Notes: generated by a model not told the origin, from the letters alone. A stretch of 64,000 nucleotides of DNA from Bradyrhizobium sp. Ash2021 (GCF_031202265.1 NZ_CP100604.1:3516501-3580500), one strand, 5' to 3'. Positions 39,694 to 50,968 are shown, numbered from the stretch's first letter. A program made the numbers and translations.

Positions 39694-41025
39694 GTGCTGA
39701 GATACCCATCGCTGCGAGCGCCGCTCGATATCCTGTTCTTGATCTGCTGTATCGCGCTGACGGCCGATGTCATCGCCCCCGAGATTTGGGGGCACGGCAA
39801 GACCAAGGACTATCCGCTATGGTTCTGGGCCGGGCAGCAGGTGCTGCAGGGCAGGGATCTCTACCCCAGCGATCCCGGCGCCTATTTCGAATTCATCTAT
39901 CCGCCGCTGCCCGCGGTCCTGCTCGCGGTGCCGAGCTTCTTCGGCAAGATACCGCTGTATCTGTGCCTGTCGTTGCTCAACATCGTCGCCTGGTGGATGA
40001 CGGCGCAATTCTCGCACGCGATGACCGGATCGGACCGCAAGCCCGGGGTTTGGCTGGAAGCGTTGCCGGGCATCGTCACCGTGACCTTCGTGTTCGACAT
40101 GTTCGATCTCGGCCAGCCGAACCTGATGCTACTGGCGATGATGCTGTATGGGTTCTGGCTGCTGCGGCGGATGCGGCCATGGATGGCGGGCAGCATGTTT
40201 GCGCTGGCGACCGCGATCAAGGTTTTTCCAGTGGCGGTGTTGCCCTATCTCATCTGGCGCAAACAGTGGACCGCAGCCGCCAGCATGGTGGTTTTCCTAG
40301 GGCTGTTTCTGTTCGTGCTTCCGGCGCCGTTCCGCGGTTACCAGCACAATGTCAGGGAGTTGAAGACCTGGTACCAGGGCATGATCGGGTCGAGCTCCGA
40401 GAAGGGCTTCGGACAGCGCGACGAGCAGAACTGGTCGTGGGTCAATCAGTCCATCATCGCGATGACGCACCGGCTGACGCGCCCGGTCAATTACGGCCAG
40501 GACGATCCGACCCAAATCAAGCCCGCGCGCTACATGAATGTCGCCAATCTCGATTTCAAGACCGCGAACCTGATCGTCGTGGCGGTCTCGCTTCTGATCG
40601 GGCTCGGCTATCTCGCGGTGATGCCGAAGGCTTCGCGCCGGACCGAACGGTCCGACGCCGAAGAGATCGGCATCCTGTTTTGTCTGATGACGGTCGCCTC
40701 GCCGCTGGCCCGACAATATTATTTTATGTGGCTGTTCTTTCCGATGACCGTGCTGATGCATCGCGCCGCCTACGACCCGCGTCCGGCCGTCAGGGCCGGC
40801 ACCTGGGCCTTGCTGGCCGTTGCGGGCGGTCTGATGCTGCTGTCGCTTCCGGTGTTCCCGATCGATTTGCAGGCTTTCGGCAATAACCTCGCCGCAACCG
40901 TCGTGCTGGTGGCAGGGCTGGTCTGGCATATGCTGCATCCGCTCGTCGCGGACGCCTTGCCTCCGGCCGCAAGCGGGCTACAACGTGGCGCAGATCATAA
41001 CGCCCACAGTCAGGGAATATCGTGA
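39694..41025 (+). CDS. Membrane glycosyltransferase, GT87/DUF2029-like
   Basis: 443 residues with about ten hydrophobic helices and the GT-C fold expected of polyprenyl-phosphate-sugar-dependent mannosyltransferases of the DUF2029 family. An early loop has GHGKTKDYPLWFWAG and DLYPSDPGAYFEFIYPPLPAVL (read LYPSDPG, FIYPPLP), where relatives carry the catalytic Asp and the YPP motif. Later segments LGQPNLMLL and ATAIKVFPV are typical. The GTG 39694 start is weakly supported. The stop overlaps the start of the M20 peptidase gene. It acts at the periplasmic face on an unknown glycan. Confidence 0.8.
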   Translation: MLRYPSLRAPLDILFLICCIALTADVIAPEIWGHGKTKDYPLWFWAGQQVLQGRDLYPSDPGAYFEFIYPPLPAVLLAVPSFFGKIPLYLCLSLLNIVAWWMTAQFSHAMTGSDRKPGVWLEALPGIVTVTFVFDMFDLGQPNLMLLAMMLYGFWLLRRMRPWMAGSMFALATAIKVFPVAVLPYLIWRKQWTAAASMVVFLGLFLFVLPAPFRGYQHNVRELKTWYQGMIGSSSEKGFGQRDEQNWSWVNQSIIAMTHRLTRPVNYGQDDPTQIKPARYMNVANLDFKTANLIVVAVSLLIGLGYLAVMPKASRRTERSDAEEIGILFCLMTVASPLARQYYFMWLFFPMTVLMHRAAYDPRPAVRAGTWALLAVAGGLMLLSLPVFPIDLQAFGNNLAATVVLVAGLVWHMLHPLVADALPPAASGLQRGADHNAHSQGIS

Positions 41026-42428
41026 TGTCCAACCCAAAGCTTCAGCCGGTCCTCGACCGCATCGACGCCGATTTCGACAACAGCCTCGAGCGGCTGTTTG
41101 CGCTGCTGCGGATCAAGTCGATCTCGGCCGATCCGGCCTTTGCCGGCGATTGCAAGACGGCCGCCGATCATCTCGCCAAAGACATTGCGTCGCTTGGATT
41201 TGCGACCGAGGTCAGGCCGACCGCCGGTCATCCCGCCATTGTCGCCAAGGCCAATGGCAGTACCGACGGCCGGCCGCATGTGCTGTTCTACGGCCATTAT
41301 GATGTACAGCCGGTCGATCCGCTCAATCTCTGGCATCGTCCGCCGTTCGAGCCCGTCGTTACCGATCACGCCGATGGGCGAAAGATCATCGTCGCGCGCG
41401 GCGCCGAGGACGACAAGGGCCAGTTGATGACCTTTGTCGAGGCCTGCCGCGCCTGGAAATCGGTGACGGGGTCGCTGCCGGTCGATATCACCATCGTCAT
41501 CGAAGGCGAGGAAGAAATCGGTTCGAAGAACTTCGTTCCATTTCTCGAAGCGAACAAGGCGGACCTCAAGGCCGACTTCGCGCTGGTCTGCGATACCGGC
41601 ATGTGGGATCCGAACACCCCGGCGATCACCACGCAGCTGCGCGGACTCGTCTATGACGAGGTCAAGATCAAGGCCGCCAATCGCGACCTGCATTCCGGCA
41701 TTTTCGGCGGCGGCGCGCAAAATCCGATCCGGGTGCTGACCCGCATTCTAGGCAGCCTCCATGACGAGAACGGCCACATCACCATTCCCGGCTTCTACGA
41801 TGGCGTGAAGGATTTGCCGCCGGAAATCCTGGCGCAATGGAAAAACCTCAACCTCACGCCCGAATCGTTCCTGAAGCCGATCGGCCTCTCGCTTCCCGCC
41901 GGCGAAAAGGACCGCCTGCTGATCGAGCAGGTCTCCTCGCGTCCGACCTGCGACATCAACGGCATCATCGGCGGCTATACCGGCGAGGGTTCGAAAACGG
42001 TGATCCCCGCCGAAGCGTCGGCGAAGGTTTCATTCCGGCTGGTCGAGGGCCAGATCCCCGAAAAGATCCGCAAGGCTTTTCGCGACTATGTGACGTCGCG
42101 TCTGCCGGGCGATTGCAAGGCCGAGTTCACCGATCACTCCAACGCACCGGCGATTGCGCTCGACTGGAACATGAAGCCGCTGGCGGCTGCCAAGCGCGCG
42201 CTGACCGACGAATGGGGCAAGGAAGCGCTCCTGATCGGTTCCGGCGCCTCGATCCCGATCGTGGCGGATTTCAAGCGCACGCTCGGCCTCGATACCGTGC
42301 TAGTCGGCTTCGGTCTCGACGACGACAACATCCATTCGCCGAACGAGAAGTACGACCTGAAGAGCTTCCACAAGGGCATCCGCTCCTGGGCTCGGATCCT
42401 GGGCGCGTTCGCGGACGCGGCGCGGTAA
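41025..42428 (+). CDS. M20-family metallopeptidase (dipeptidase-like)
   Basis: 467 residues. The catalytic domain has YGHYDVQP (zinc His and Asp), RGAEDDKGQL (bridging Asp) and EGEEEIGS (general-base Glu plus ligand). A dimerisation lid (about 200-370) contains RDLHSGIFGG, and a C-terminal part has LIGSGASIPIVADF. It resembles carnosinase/CPG2-type enzymes that cut dipeptides or acylated amino acids. The ATG overlaps the stop of the preceding glycosyltransferase, implying coupling. Confidence 0.9.
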   Translation: MSNPKLQPVLDRIDADFDNSLERLFALLRIKSISADPAFAGDCKTAADHLAKDIASLGFATEVRPTAGHPAIVAKANGSTDGRPHVLFYGHYDVQPVDPLNLWHRPPFEPVVTDHADGRKIIVARGAEDDKGQLMTFVEACRAWKSVTGSLPVDITIVIEGEEEIGSKNFVPFLEANKADLKADFALVCDTGMWDPNTPAITTQLRGLVYDEVKIKAANRDLHSGIFGGGAQNPIRVLTRILGSLHDENGHITIPGFYDGVKDLPPEILAQWKNLNLTPESFLKPIGLSLPAGEKDRLLIEQVSSRPTCDINGIIGGYTGEGSKTVIPAEASAKVSFRLVEGQIPEKIRKAFRDYVTSRLPGDCKAEFTDHSNAPAIALDWNMKPLAAAKRALTDEWGKEALLIGSGASIPIVADFKRTLGLDTVLVGFGLDDDNIHSPNEKYDLKSFHKGIRSWARILGAFADAAR

Positions 42429-42443
42429 CGACAGTATCCAGCG

Positions 42444-42575
42444 CGTGTCCCGGACGCGGTGCACTGCGCCGCAGAGCGGCGCGGTGAACCGCAGAGCCGG
42501 GACCCATGATAGTCGAAGCTTGGGTCCCGGCTCTGCGGAGCAGCGTGAAGGACGCTGCACCGCGTCCGGGACACG
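42444..42575. repeat. Interspersed palindromic repeat, family B (copy 2)
   Basis: CGTGTCCCGGACGCGGTGCA ... GAGCCGGGACCCATGAT is mirrored by AGCTTGGGTCCCGGCTCTGC ... GCACCGCGTCCGGGACACG. The outer and inner arms are nearly perfect. It is related to 16974-17092 and lies between convergent genes, just before a terminator. Confidence 0.8.
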
Positions 42576-42587
42576 ATCATCAAAAAT

Positions 42588-42619
42588 AAAAACGCCGCCC
42601 GGAATTGGGCGGCGTTTTG
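42588..42619. terminator. Bidirectional rho-independent terminator
   Basis: AAAACGCCGCCC-GGAATT-GGGCGGCGTTTT: a perfect stem flanked by A and T runs, between the convergent M20 peptidase and class II aldolase genes. It can serve both strands. Confidence 0.88.
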
Positions 42620-42672
42620 ATTCGGTCGTGCAGAGGTCGTTGGACGCGATCTTACACGGAAACGGTAAAATT

Positions 42673-43452
42673 TCAATTCTTGTAGCTGGGGTCGATGCGG
42701 TCGAGCTTGCGCAATAGCGGCGGCCAGACCAGCGTGGTCGAGCGCAATTCCGCGCGGTCGCGGTTTGAGAGCAGATTGGTGTTCTTGTCGACCACGGCCT
42801 CGTCGACCGGATAGGCGGAAGGCCCCAGCATGCGGGTGCGGACCTGCATGGTGCAGGCGCGTTCCAGATGATACATGCGCTCGAAGGCGGAGGCGACCGA
42901 GCGGCCGACCGTCATCGTGCCGTGATTGCGCAACAGCATGTGGTTCTTGTTGCCGAGGTCCCTTTGCAGGCGAGGGCGCTCGTCATGATCGAGCGCGATG
43001 CCTTCATAATCGTGATAGGCGAGATCGAAGGTGACGAGCTGCGCGGTCTGGTTCAGCGGCAGCAGGCCCTCCATGCAGCTTGAGACCGCGGTGCCGTCGG
43101 GGGTGTGGAGATGCAGCACGCAGCCGGCGTCCTCGCGGACTTCATGGATCGCTGAATGGATCGTGAAGCCGGCCGGGTTGATGCTGTAGTCGCTCTTGGT
43201 GAGCTGGTTGCCGTCGAGATCGACCTTGACCAGGCTCGAAGCGGTGATTTCGTCGAACATCAACCCGTAGGGGTTGATCAGGAAGTGATGCTCCGGTCCC
43301 GGCACGCGCGCCGAGATGTGGGTGTCGACAAGATCGTCCCAGCCGTACAGCGCGACCAGGCGATAGCAGGCGGCGAGATTGACGCGCTGGTTCCACTCCG
43401 CATCCGTCATGTCCGACGGCACTTCCTTCCGGCGAGCTTCGGCGGGCGACAT
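42673..43452 (-). CDS. Class II aldolase/adducin-family protein
   Basis: 259 residues. Members include L-fuculose-phosphate aldolase and related zinc lyases or decarboxylases. Zinc ligands are visible in CVLHLHTPDGTAV (HxH) and in LLRNHGTMTVG (third His). WDDLVDTHISARVPG is the typical N-terminal phosphate/metal segment. ATG 43452 has GGAG eight bases upstream; the open frame continues but is not coding-like. Substrate unknown; many Bradyrhizobium paralogues exist. Confidence 0.87.
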   Translation of the reverse strand: MSPAEARRKEVPSDMTDAEWNQRVNLAACYRLVALYGWDDLVDTHISARVPGPEHHFLINPYGLMFDEITASSLVKVDLDGNQLTKSDYSINPAGFTIHSAIHEVREDAGCVLHLHTPDGTAVSSCMEGLLPLNQTAQLVTFDLAYHDYEGIALDHDERPRLQRDLGNKNHMLLRNHGTMTVGRSVASAFERMYHLERACTMQVRTRMLGPSAYPVDEAVVDKNTNLLSNRDRAELRSTTLVWPPLLRKLDRIDPSYKN

Positions 43453-43568
43453 GAGGTATCTCCGTGTGAATGGCTGATTTGACCGAGAGCCTAGCCCTGC
43501 GCCCGGTCCGCAGCAAGGCGCGGGCCCGGGGTGGCAGATATGCTTTCGGACGGTGAGTGAGTGCCGCC

Positions 43569-45218
43569 TTACGGCGCCGGTATCGAGAGCAGGCTGGAGA
43601 TGCTGCGGCCGCGGATGTCGTAGACGCGGGCAAACACCACGTCGTCGCGCTTGATCTCCACCAGCACCGGCGCGGTCAGGCCTTTGCAATAGAACTCGCC
43701 GAGCGTCATGGCGAAATCGGCGGAATGGCTGTCCCAGCCGATGGTGAAATCCGGACCAAGCGCGACCTGCGCCGGCCGCTGCGGACCGCAGACCGCGACC
43801 TTCCACTTGCGACCGTGGGGCGGCGCTTCCTGCCGCTCGGTCAGTTCCTCGCGCAGGCCGTCGGAGGCCTGCTTCAGCGCCAGACCCCAGTAATCCAGCA
43901 TGAACAGATCATCGGCGGCGCGCACGGTGCCGGCGATATGGTTGAAGTGCGTGTACTGGTAGGGGTGCAGGCGGATCATTTCGCCGAGCGGCAGCAGCAA
44001 GCCGAACGCGAACACCGCCAACGCCACCGGCTGCCAGCTGCGGCGGTTCTCTCGCAGCCGGTCCATGCCGCGGGCGAAGGCAAGGCCCGCGAGCACCGTC
44101 ATCGGCGGGATCACGAAAATGAAATGGCGGATGCCGTTGTAGAGCGCCGGCCGTTTCACCATCGCAATCAAGAGCGGCAGCGTCGCCGCCAGCGTCAGCA
44201 TCAGCAGAACCGTCTTGCGGCGGCCCGGCACGTCAGGCCGCGACAGCGACATCAACGTGCCGATGACGCCGGCAACCAACAGTGCAAGCAGCACTTCGGG
44301 AAGCTGCAGCGCGAATAGCGTCGGCAGATAGGACCACGGCATGTCCGGGACCGACACCAGCGCGCCGTCGAACATTTCCTTCCAGGGCTTTTCGAAGAAA
44401 TGCGAGAAATAGGTCAGCGCCTCGAACGGGTGTCCCGGCTCCATGATCGACCATGGCCAGATCAGGCCCATGAGGAGATAGCCGAACGCGAGACCCGGCA
44501 GCAGCACGTAAACCACATGGGCAAAGCGATGCGCCGCTTCGCGCGCTCCCTGCGTGCGGTATTCCTCGAGCAGCAGCGGCACGAAACCGGCCACCGCGTA
44601 GACCAGGGCCAGCCCGCCGAGGACCCGGCAGCCGATCGAAAGGCCGGCGCCAAATCCGACGATCAGGATGGTTCGCGGCGACGGCTGGGGATACTCCTCC
44701 GCCAATCGGACCAGGCCCAGGATCAGGATCACCATCGCCACCGCGAAAGGCGCGTCCTTCGGGTTCATGAACATGTGGCCGTAGAAGGTCGGGCACAGCG
44801 CCAGCAACAGCAACGTGGCGAGGCCCGCGAGCGGGCCGCCGACGCGCCGTCCGAGCCGCCATGTCACAGCAAGGCCGATGACGCCGACGACGGCGCCGAG
44901 CAGGCGGCGCGTTTCAAATAGTTCTAGCGGGATGACCTTGTGCAGCAATGCTGCCGCCATGTCGAAGCCGCCGCCATACATATAGAGATTGGCGAACGAC
45001 AGCGCGCCGGTATCCCTGAACCCGGAACCGTACATGCGCAGCAGGAGGTCGGCATATTCGGCGTGGGTATAATCGTCCCACCCCAGTCCGTAATCGCGGA
45101 AGGTAAGGCTTGCGACCAAAGCGACCGCGCCCAGCACAATGATGGCGAGTTCGTCGCAAGTCCGCTCCAACGAGCGCCTCGCCGGCGTTTCGATGGCCGA
45201 AGTCGTGATGGATGACAT
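43569..45218 (-). CDS. Membrane glycosyltransferase, GT39/ArnT-like
   Basis: 549 residues with about twelve transmembrane helices and the GT-C layout. The first periplasmic loop has YGLGWDDYTHAEYADLLL, where the acidic WDDYTHAEY matches the catalytic Asp/Glu position of polyprenyl-phosphate glycosyltransferases. FYGHMFMNPKDAPFAVAM is the conserved 'NPKDxPF' loop. The C-terminal ~110 residues form a soluble periplasmic domain with HPYQYTHFN and DYWGLALKQA. The donor is probably an undecaprenyl-phosphate sugar and the acceptor is unknown. It stands alone on the minus strand. Confidence 0.82.
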   Translation of the reverse strand: MSSITTSAIETPARRSLERTCDELAIIVLGAVALVASLTFRDYGLGWDDYTHAEYADLLLRMYGSGFRDTGALSFANLYMYGGGFDMAAALLHKVIPLELFETRRLLGAVVGVIGLAVTWRLGRRVGGPLAGLATLLLLALCPTFYGHMFMNPKDAPFAVAMVILILGLVRLAEEYPQPSPRTILIVGFGAGLSIGCRVLGGLALVYAVAGFVPLLLEEYRTQGAREAAHRFAHVVYVLLPGLAFGYLLMGLIWPWSIMEPGHPFEALTYFSHFFEKPWKEMFDGALVSVPDMPWSYLPTLFALQLPEVLLALLVAGVIGTLMSLSRPDVPGRRKTVLLMLTLAATLPLLIAMVKRPALYNGIRHFIFVIPPMTVLAGLAFARGMDRLRENRRSWQPVALAVFAFGLLLPLGEMIRLHPYQYTHFNHIAGTVRAADDLFMLDYWGLALKQASDGLREELTERQEAPPHGRKWKVAVCGPQRPAQVALGPDFTIGWDSHSADFAMTLGEFYCKGLTAPVLVEIKRDDVVFARVYDIRGRSISSLLSIPAP

Positions 45219-45559
45219 GGCTATTGGTAACCCGGCGTCCCTTTGGCCCAGCGTTGGCGCTTTTGGGCCTCATTCCCCGGCATCCATATAGCGCAGTTCC
45301 CTTTCCAAGTAATTGGCAATTGTGGCGTAATTTTCCTGATGCAACGCAACATATGGCATATCAATTGGTAGACGGTAAAAATACGGGCGGGGCCGGGCGG
45401 GCCGGCGAGCCGCAAAGTGTTGACCGGAATCTTCCAGCCGAGGGCCGATTTTTGGGGAACCGGCTCCGTAATTGCCGGTTGGCGATGCACACAATATGAC
45501 GGTATCGTGGCGTTGGCGGCTTGCGAGTGTTTCGAGCGCGGCTGCAGGGGGTGAGTTCG
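45219..45559. other. Gap of 341 bases without a firm gene
   Basis: This is the divergent control region between the GT39-like gene and the two-helix membrane protein. A 48-codon ORF (45353-45499, MAYQLVDGKNTGG...) lacks a ribosome site and recognisable relatives. It contains AT-rich tracts but no clear operator. Confidence 0.5.
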
Positions 45560-46462
45560 ATGATGGTTGTCATGTTGGTCGCCGGGTTTGGCTTCGTTTT
45601 GGCGGGCCTGCTGGCGATCGGCTTCGGTATCCCGGTCAAGGAGTTCAGTTTCGGCAATACGCTGATTCTCACGGGCGTTATCGGGGTTTGCACCGGCGCA
45701 ATCATGCTCGGCCTTTGGATGGCCGTGCGGGAGTTGAAAAACGTCGCGCGGCGGCTTGGCGCGGGAATCTCGGCCGAACCGCACGGGGAAGTCGTGGCAC
45801 AGCCGCTGGCCCCGCGCGCGCCAGCGCCGGGCGATGGCGGCTTTCTGTTCAGTCGCGACCAGCCGCCCGCAGCCGAGCATGCCGGCTACGCCGAACCGGC
45901 CGCGCCCGCAGCGCCGCGGCCGTGGCATGAAGAAGCCGCCTCGCGCGATCGCCCGCGCAACGAGGTGCCGCCAGAGACCGAGCCGGCCGAGGCCGCACCG
46001 CCCGCCAAGCCAAAGCGCAACCTGCTGTTTTCCTCGTCGTCGCGGAAAGAGCGCGAGCGCGCCCAGACCCGAACCAGCGAACCGTTGCCGCCCGATATCC
46101 TGTCACCGGAGCTTCGCCCCAATCCACCGGCAGCACCTCCACCGCTCGAAGCAACCGAAGCGCCGCCCGCTTCCTTCGACACTGCCTGGCCAAAATCGGA
46201 ACGGCCGAGGTCGCCTGGCGAGGTCTCGCCGCAGCGGTGGAGTCCCAGGCCACCCTCGACGCCATCCTCGACATTCAGCGAAAATGCCGCCACCGGGCGA
46301 AACGAGGATCAGCCGCAGGTCACGGTCCTGAAGTCAGGCGTTGTCGAAGGGATGGCCTATTCGCTCTATTCCGACGGTTCGATCGAGGCGCAAATGCCGG
46401 AAGGCATGATGCGCTTTGCCTCGATCGACGAATTGCGCTCGCACCTCGATCAGCGCCCCTGA
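45560..46462 (+). CDS. Two-helix membrane protein with Pro/Arg-rich linker, function unknown
   Basis: 300 residues. Two N-terminal transmembrane helices (about 3-25 and 35-55, LVAGFGFVLAGLLAIGFGI; LILTGVIGVCTGAIMLGLW) lead to a ~190-residue disordered cytoplasmic linker rich in Pro, Ala, Glu and Arg. A compact C-terminal piece (GVVEGMAYSLYSDGSIEAQMP, MMRFASIDELRSHLDQ) looks like a small beta domain. ATG 45560 follows a GGGGGTGAG ribosome site. Not recognised beyond that; the layout suggests a membrane-tethered scaffold or sensor. Confidence 0.72.
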   Translation: MMVVMLVAGFGFVLAGLLAIGFGIPVKEFSFGNTLILTGVIGVCTGAIMLGLWMAVRELKNVARRLGAGISAEPHGEVVAQPLAPRAPAPGDGGFLFSRDQPPAAEHAGYAEPAAPAAPRPWHEEAASRDRPRNEVPPETEPAEAAPPAKPKRNLLFSSSSRKERERAQTRTSEPLPPDILSPELRPNPPAAPPPLEATEAPPASFDTAWPKSERPRSPGEVSPQRWSPRPPSTPSSTFSENAATGRNEDQPQVTVLKSGVVEGMAYSLYSDGSIEAQMPEGMMRFASIDELRSHLDQRP

Positions 46463-46635
46463 GCGGGCAATACTTGCAGCAAAATCCATTTTGAAAATAA
46501 AACACCGTTGTTCTTGTCAGATTCCCGGCGATCCGCTCATATTCGTCAAGTCGTGCAAGGTTCCGCAGCGTATAGACGTGGCCGGATACTGTCAGAATCG
46601 CGCGGCCCGTCCGCAATCCGAGGGAAGGTTGAGCC

Positions 46636-47049
46636 ATGACCGATGCCGCCGGCAAGACGCCAGTCGAACTCACCGCCAGTATCGTATCGGCATATCTAAG
46701 CAACAATCCGACCCAGGCGTCGGAAATTCCGAACCTGATCAGCCAGGTTCATGCCGCGCTGATGCGGGTATCGACCGGCCGGGTGGAGGCGCCGCTCGAG
46801 CCGGCAAAGCCCGCGGTTTCCATCAAGAAATCGATGACGCCGGAATATCTGGTCTGTCTCGAGGACGGCAAGCGCTTCAAGTCGCTGAAGCGCCATCTGC
46901 GCACGCAGTACAACATGACGCCGGAGCAATACCGCGACAAATGGGGGCTTCCGGCCGACTATCCGATGGTCGCGCCGAATTATGCGGTGGCCCGTTCGCA
47001 GCTCGCCAAGAAGATGGGGCTCGGCCAGCAGCAGCGGAAGCGGAAATAG
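46636..47049 (+). CDS. mucR: MucR/Ros-family transcriptional regulator
   Basis: A 137-residue prokaryotic zinc-finger-type regulator, often controlling exopolysaccharide and cell-cycle genes and binding AT-rich DNA. The N-terminal oligomerisation helix (ELTASIVSAYLSNN) is followed by the finger region C74-LED-GKRFKSLKRH-LRTQYNM. Of the four zinc ligands of Ros, the second Cys is Asp (D77), the first His is kept (H87), and the position of the last His is Y92. The C-terminal YRDKWGLPADYPMVAPNYA and a basic tail are typical. Confidence 0.9.
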   Translation: MTDAAGKTPVELTASIVSAYLSNNPTQASEIPNLISQVHAALMRVSTGRVEAPLEPAKPAVSIKKSMTPEYLVCLEDGKRFKSLKRHLRTQYNMTPEQYRDKWGLPADYPMVAPNYAVARSQLAKKMGLGQQQRKRK

Positions 47050-47058
47050 GCGCTATTT

Positions 47059-47487
47059 TCAGGAAGCGGTGGCGAGCGCCTCGCGCGCATCGGAGCGAAT
47101 GCGCTCGACCATCGAGCGCAGGCCGTTGGAGCGCTGCGGCGTCAGGTGCTCTCGGAATCCGAATTCGTCGAACACCGCGATCGCGTCGGTCGACAGGATC
47201 TGCTGCGGCGTGTGCCCGGAATACAGCGTCAGCAGGATCGCAATCAGGCCGCGGACGATGTGGGCGTCGCTGTCGCCGAGATAATTCAATCGCGGTTCGC
47301 GATTGCCGGTGCGATCGATCTGCTTCGAAAGCCAGACTTGGCTGGCGCAGCCATTGACCTTGTTGGTCGCGGAATGCTCGGCCTCCGGCATCGGCGCCAG
47401 CATACGGCCGAGTTCGATGACGTACCGGTAGCGGTCGTCCCACTCGTCCAGCAGCGCAAAATTATCCCTGATTTCGTCGATCGTCAT
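47059..47487 (-). CDS. sufE: SufE-family cysteine desulfuration protein
   Basis: 142 residues. It accepts persulfide sulfur from the cysteine desulfurase SufS and passes it to the Fe-S scaffold. The acceptor cysteine is C47 in KVNGCASQVWL. EWDDRYRYVIELGR and GLRSMVERIR are conserved ends. It is normal in length and stands convergent with mucR, nine bases apart, away from any suf operon in this window. Confidence 0.93.
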   Translation of the reverse strand: MTIDEIRDNFALLDEWDDRYRYVIELGRMLAPMPEAEHSATNKVNGCASQVWLSKQIDRTGNREPRLNYLGDSDAHIVRGLIAILLTLYSGHTPQQILSTDAIAVFDEFGFREHLTPQRSNGLRSMVERIRSDAREALATAS

Positions 47488-47578
47488 CGTGGCCTGGGTC
47501 CAATCCTGAAACCGTTATATAGGATCGCAGGCGGCCGAAAGCGACGAAAATGGAACCAGTTCCGCGCCTAATTTGCGG

Positions 47579-47971
47579 TCACGGCGCCGGCGGCACGCGC
47601 CATTCGACGGTCATATCGTCCAGCGTCAGCGTGTCGCGGGGCGCTGCGACGGTGAGCGGAGCGTCGATATTCTCGCCACCGCTGATCGAGCCGGTGTGAT
47701 CGGGCGCCTTCTTGTCGGTGATGATCTGATACAGCTTGCGGGCGCCCTCGGTCGCGCGCTGGCCGATGGCGGTTGCGGCCTGCCCGCCGACTTCGCAGGC
47801 CGCCGGCTGGCGCTTGCAGAATTGGCTCATGTCGGACACGGCTGCGGTCGCAGCCGATACGGCCTCGGACGCGCCGATCTGCGGCATCTTGTCCGATGCA
47901 GGTGTCTTTTCCCTGGGCAACAGCACGAGCACAAGCCCGAGCCAGAATGCCATGCGAAGCAGGAAAAACAT
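47579..47971 (-). CDS. DUF5330 protein
   Basis: 130 residues. An N-terminal hydrophobic segment (FFLLRMAFWLGLVLVLLP) anchors it or acts as a signal. The body has DMSQFCKRQPAACEVGGQAA, with two Cys likely forming a disulfide, and a C-terminal MTVEWRVPPAP. The family is small and uncharacterised in Rhizobiales. It is divergent from the histidine kinase across a 422-base gap. Confidence 0.78.
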   Translation of the reverse strand: MFFLLRMAFWLGLVLVLLPREKTPASDKMPQIGASEAVSAATAAVSDMSQFCKRQPAACEVGGQAATAIGQRATEGARKLYQIITDKKAPDHTGSISGGENIDAPLTVAAPRDTLTLDDMTVEWRVPPAP

Positions 47972-48296
47972 CTCGCGACCCCGATGATTTCTTTTGGTTG
48001 AATTGCGGTTGATGCCGCCGTTTGCTCCTGACTAGCAGCCGTCGATAAATCGTAAGTGTTTGCATTGAGGTAAACTCGCCGAAAATTGGCTGAAAATCCG
48101 ACTGATTTGATTCGATGTAAATTTTCGATTGATATCATCTTGGCGCGTGAACTCCGCTCGCCCTGCGCGTCCACCATTTCGAAACCATAGCGCGAACGCG
48201 CTGGAAACCCGACGTTCACCATCCGCGTCGAATGCGCATCGCATCCTGCGTCAAACCCCCGCGAATGTCAGGTGTTTGGCGGCCGGCCGCCGCACC

Positions 48297-48312
48297 TTAG
48301 TGTTCGCTTAAG
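48297..48312 (+). promoter_or_regulatory. Near-consensus CtrA box (TTAG-N7-TTAAG)
   Basis: TTAG-TGTTCGC-TTAAG differs from the CtrA consensus TTAA-N7-TTAA by one base in the first half. It lies 82 bases before the histidine kinase start. Apart from this, the gap 47972-48393 is AT-rich near 48050-48150 and shows no gene. Confidence 0.35.
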
Positions 48313-48393
48313 TTCGCTCTGACACGGTGGGGCAAAGATAAAGGGGGCGTTCCGGCGCGTCTGTTCGACCAACAAGCCGAAGCGCAAGTAACC

Positions 48394-50200
<1,807 letters not shown>

Positions 50201-50208
<8 letters not shown>

Positions 50209-50962
50209 AAAGATTGCCGATGACGATTTGATGCCCCGCCGCCGGCGTGGCGCGAAGGCGGTTGCGATCGAAGCCGAGGAGGAACGCGGCCTTGTGATGC
50301 GCATCCTGCTGCACAGTCCGAAGGATATGGTGGCCGGCGCGCTGGCTGTCGCCGCAGTCTTGGCCATCATCACCAACGCGCTGTTCCTGCAGGCCGGCCG
50401 TCATCCGTCGCCAATGTTCGGCGGATCGGTCGTCACGCTGCCGCAGCCCGCGCCCCCGGTAGCCGTCGCAAGCCCGTTGCCGCGTCCGCGCCCGGTCGAA
50501 GTTGCGGTGAGACCCGCAGAGCCCGCGCCGGCAGAACCGAAGGCGGTCGAGGCCAAACCGGTTGAGGTGAAGAACTCAGATCCCAAGACCTCAGATCCCA
50601 TGACCAATCTGGTGGTTAAATCGACCAGTTCGGCTCCCGCTGCAACTTCCAACGCGGCCAATCCGGTGGTCAAACCGACCAGCGCTGCTCCCATTGCTGC
50701 TTTGAACGTCGCGCGGCCGCCGGCGCCGATCCCGTCCCATGGCGACATCACCCAATCCACCGCCGCGCACCGCATAGCGGCGGTGCAGCGCGCGCTCACC
50801 GAATATGGCTACGGCCAGTTGAGGCCGACCGGCACCATCGGTTCGGACACCCAGGCCGCGATCTCGAAATTCGAGCGCGACCGCAAGCTCCCGGTGACCG
50901 GACAGATATCGGAACGCGTGGTGAAGGAGCTCGCTGCGATGATCGGGCATCCGATCGACTAG
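50201..50962 (+). CDS. Membrane-anchored peptidoglycan-binding-domain protein
   Basis: 253 residues. A basic N-terminus and a transmembrane helix (about 46-66, VAGALAVAAVLAIITNALFL) are followed by a long Pro/Ala/Val-rich spacer with near-repeats (NLVVKSTSSAPA, NPVVKPTSAAPI). The C-terminal PG_binding_1 domain (about 185-250) has IAAVQRALTEYGYGQLRPTG, then GSDTQAAISKFERDRKLPVTG. It would bind cell-wall glycan from the inner membrane. Overlap with the kinase gene suggests a shared role at the envelope or in cell division. Confidence 0.85.
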
Positions 50963-50968
50963 GCCACG

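Noticed and set aside
42673..43806. 378-residue version of the class II aldolase
   Set aside because: The extension has no aldolase features and the ATG at 43452 has a proper ribosome site.
45353..45499. 48-codon ORF in the gap before the two-helix membrane protein
   Set aside because: No ribosome site and no recognisable protein features.
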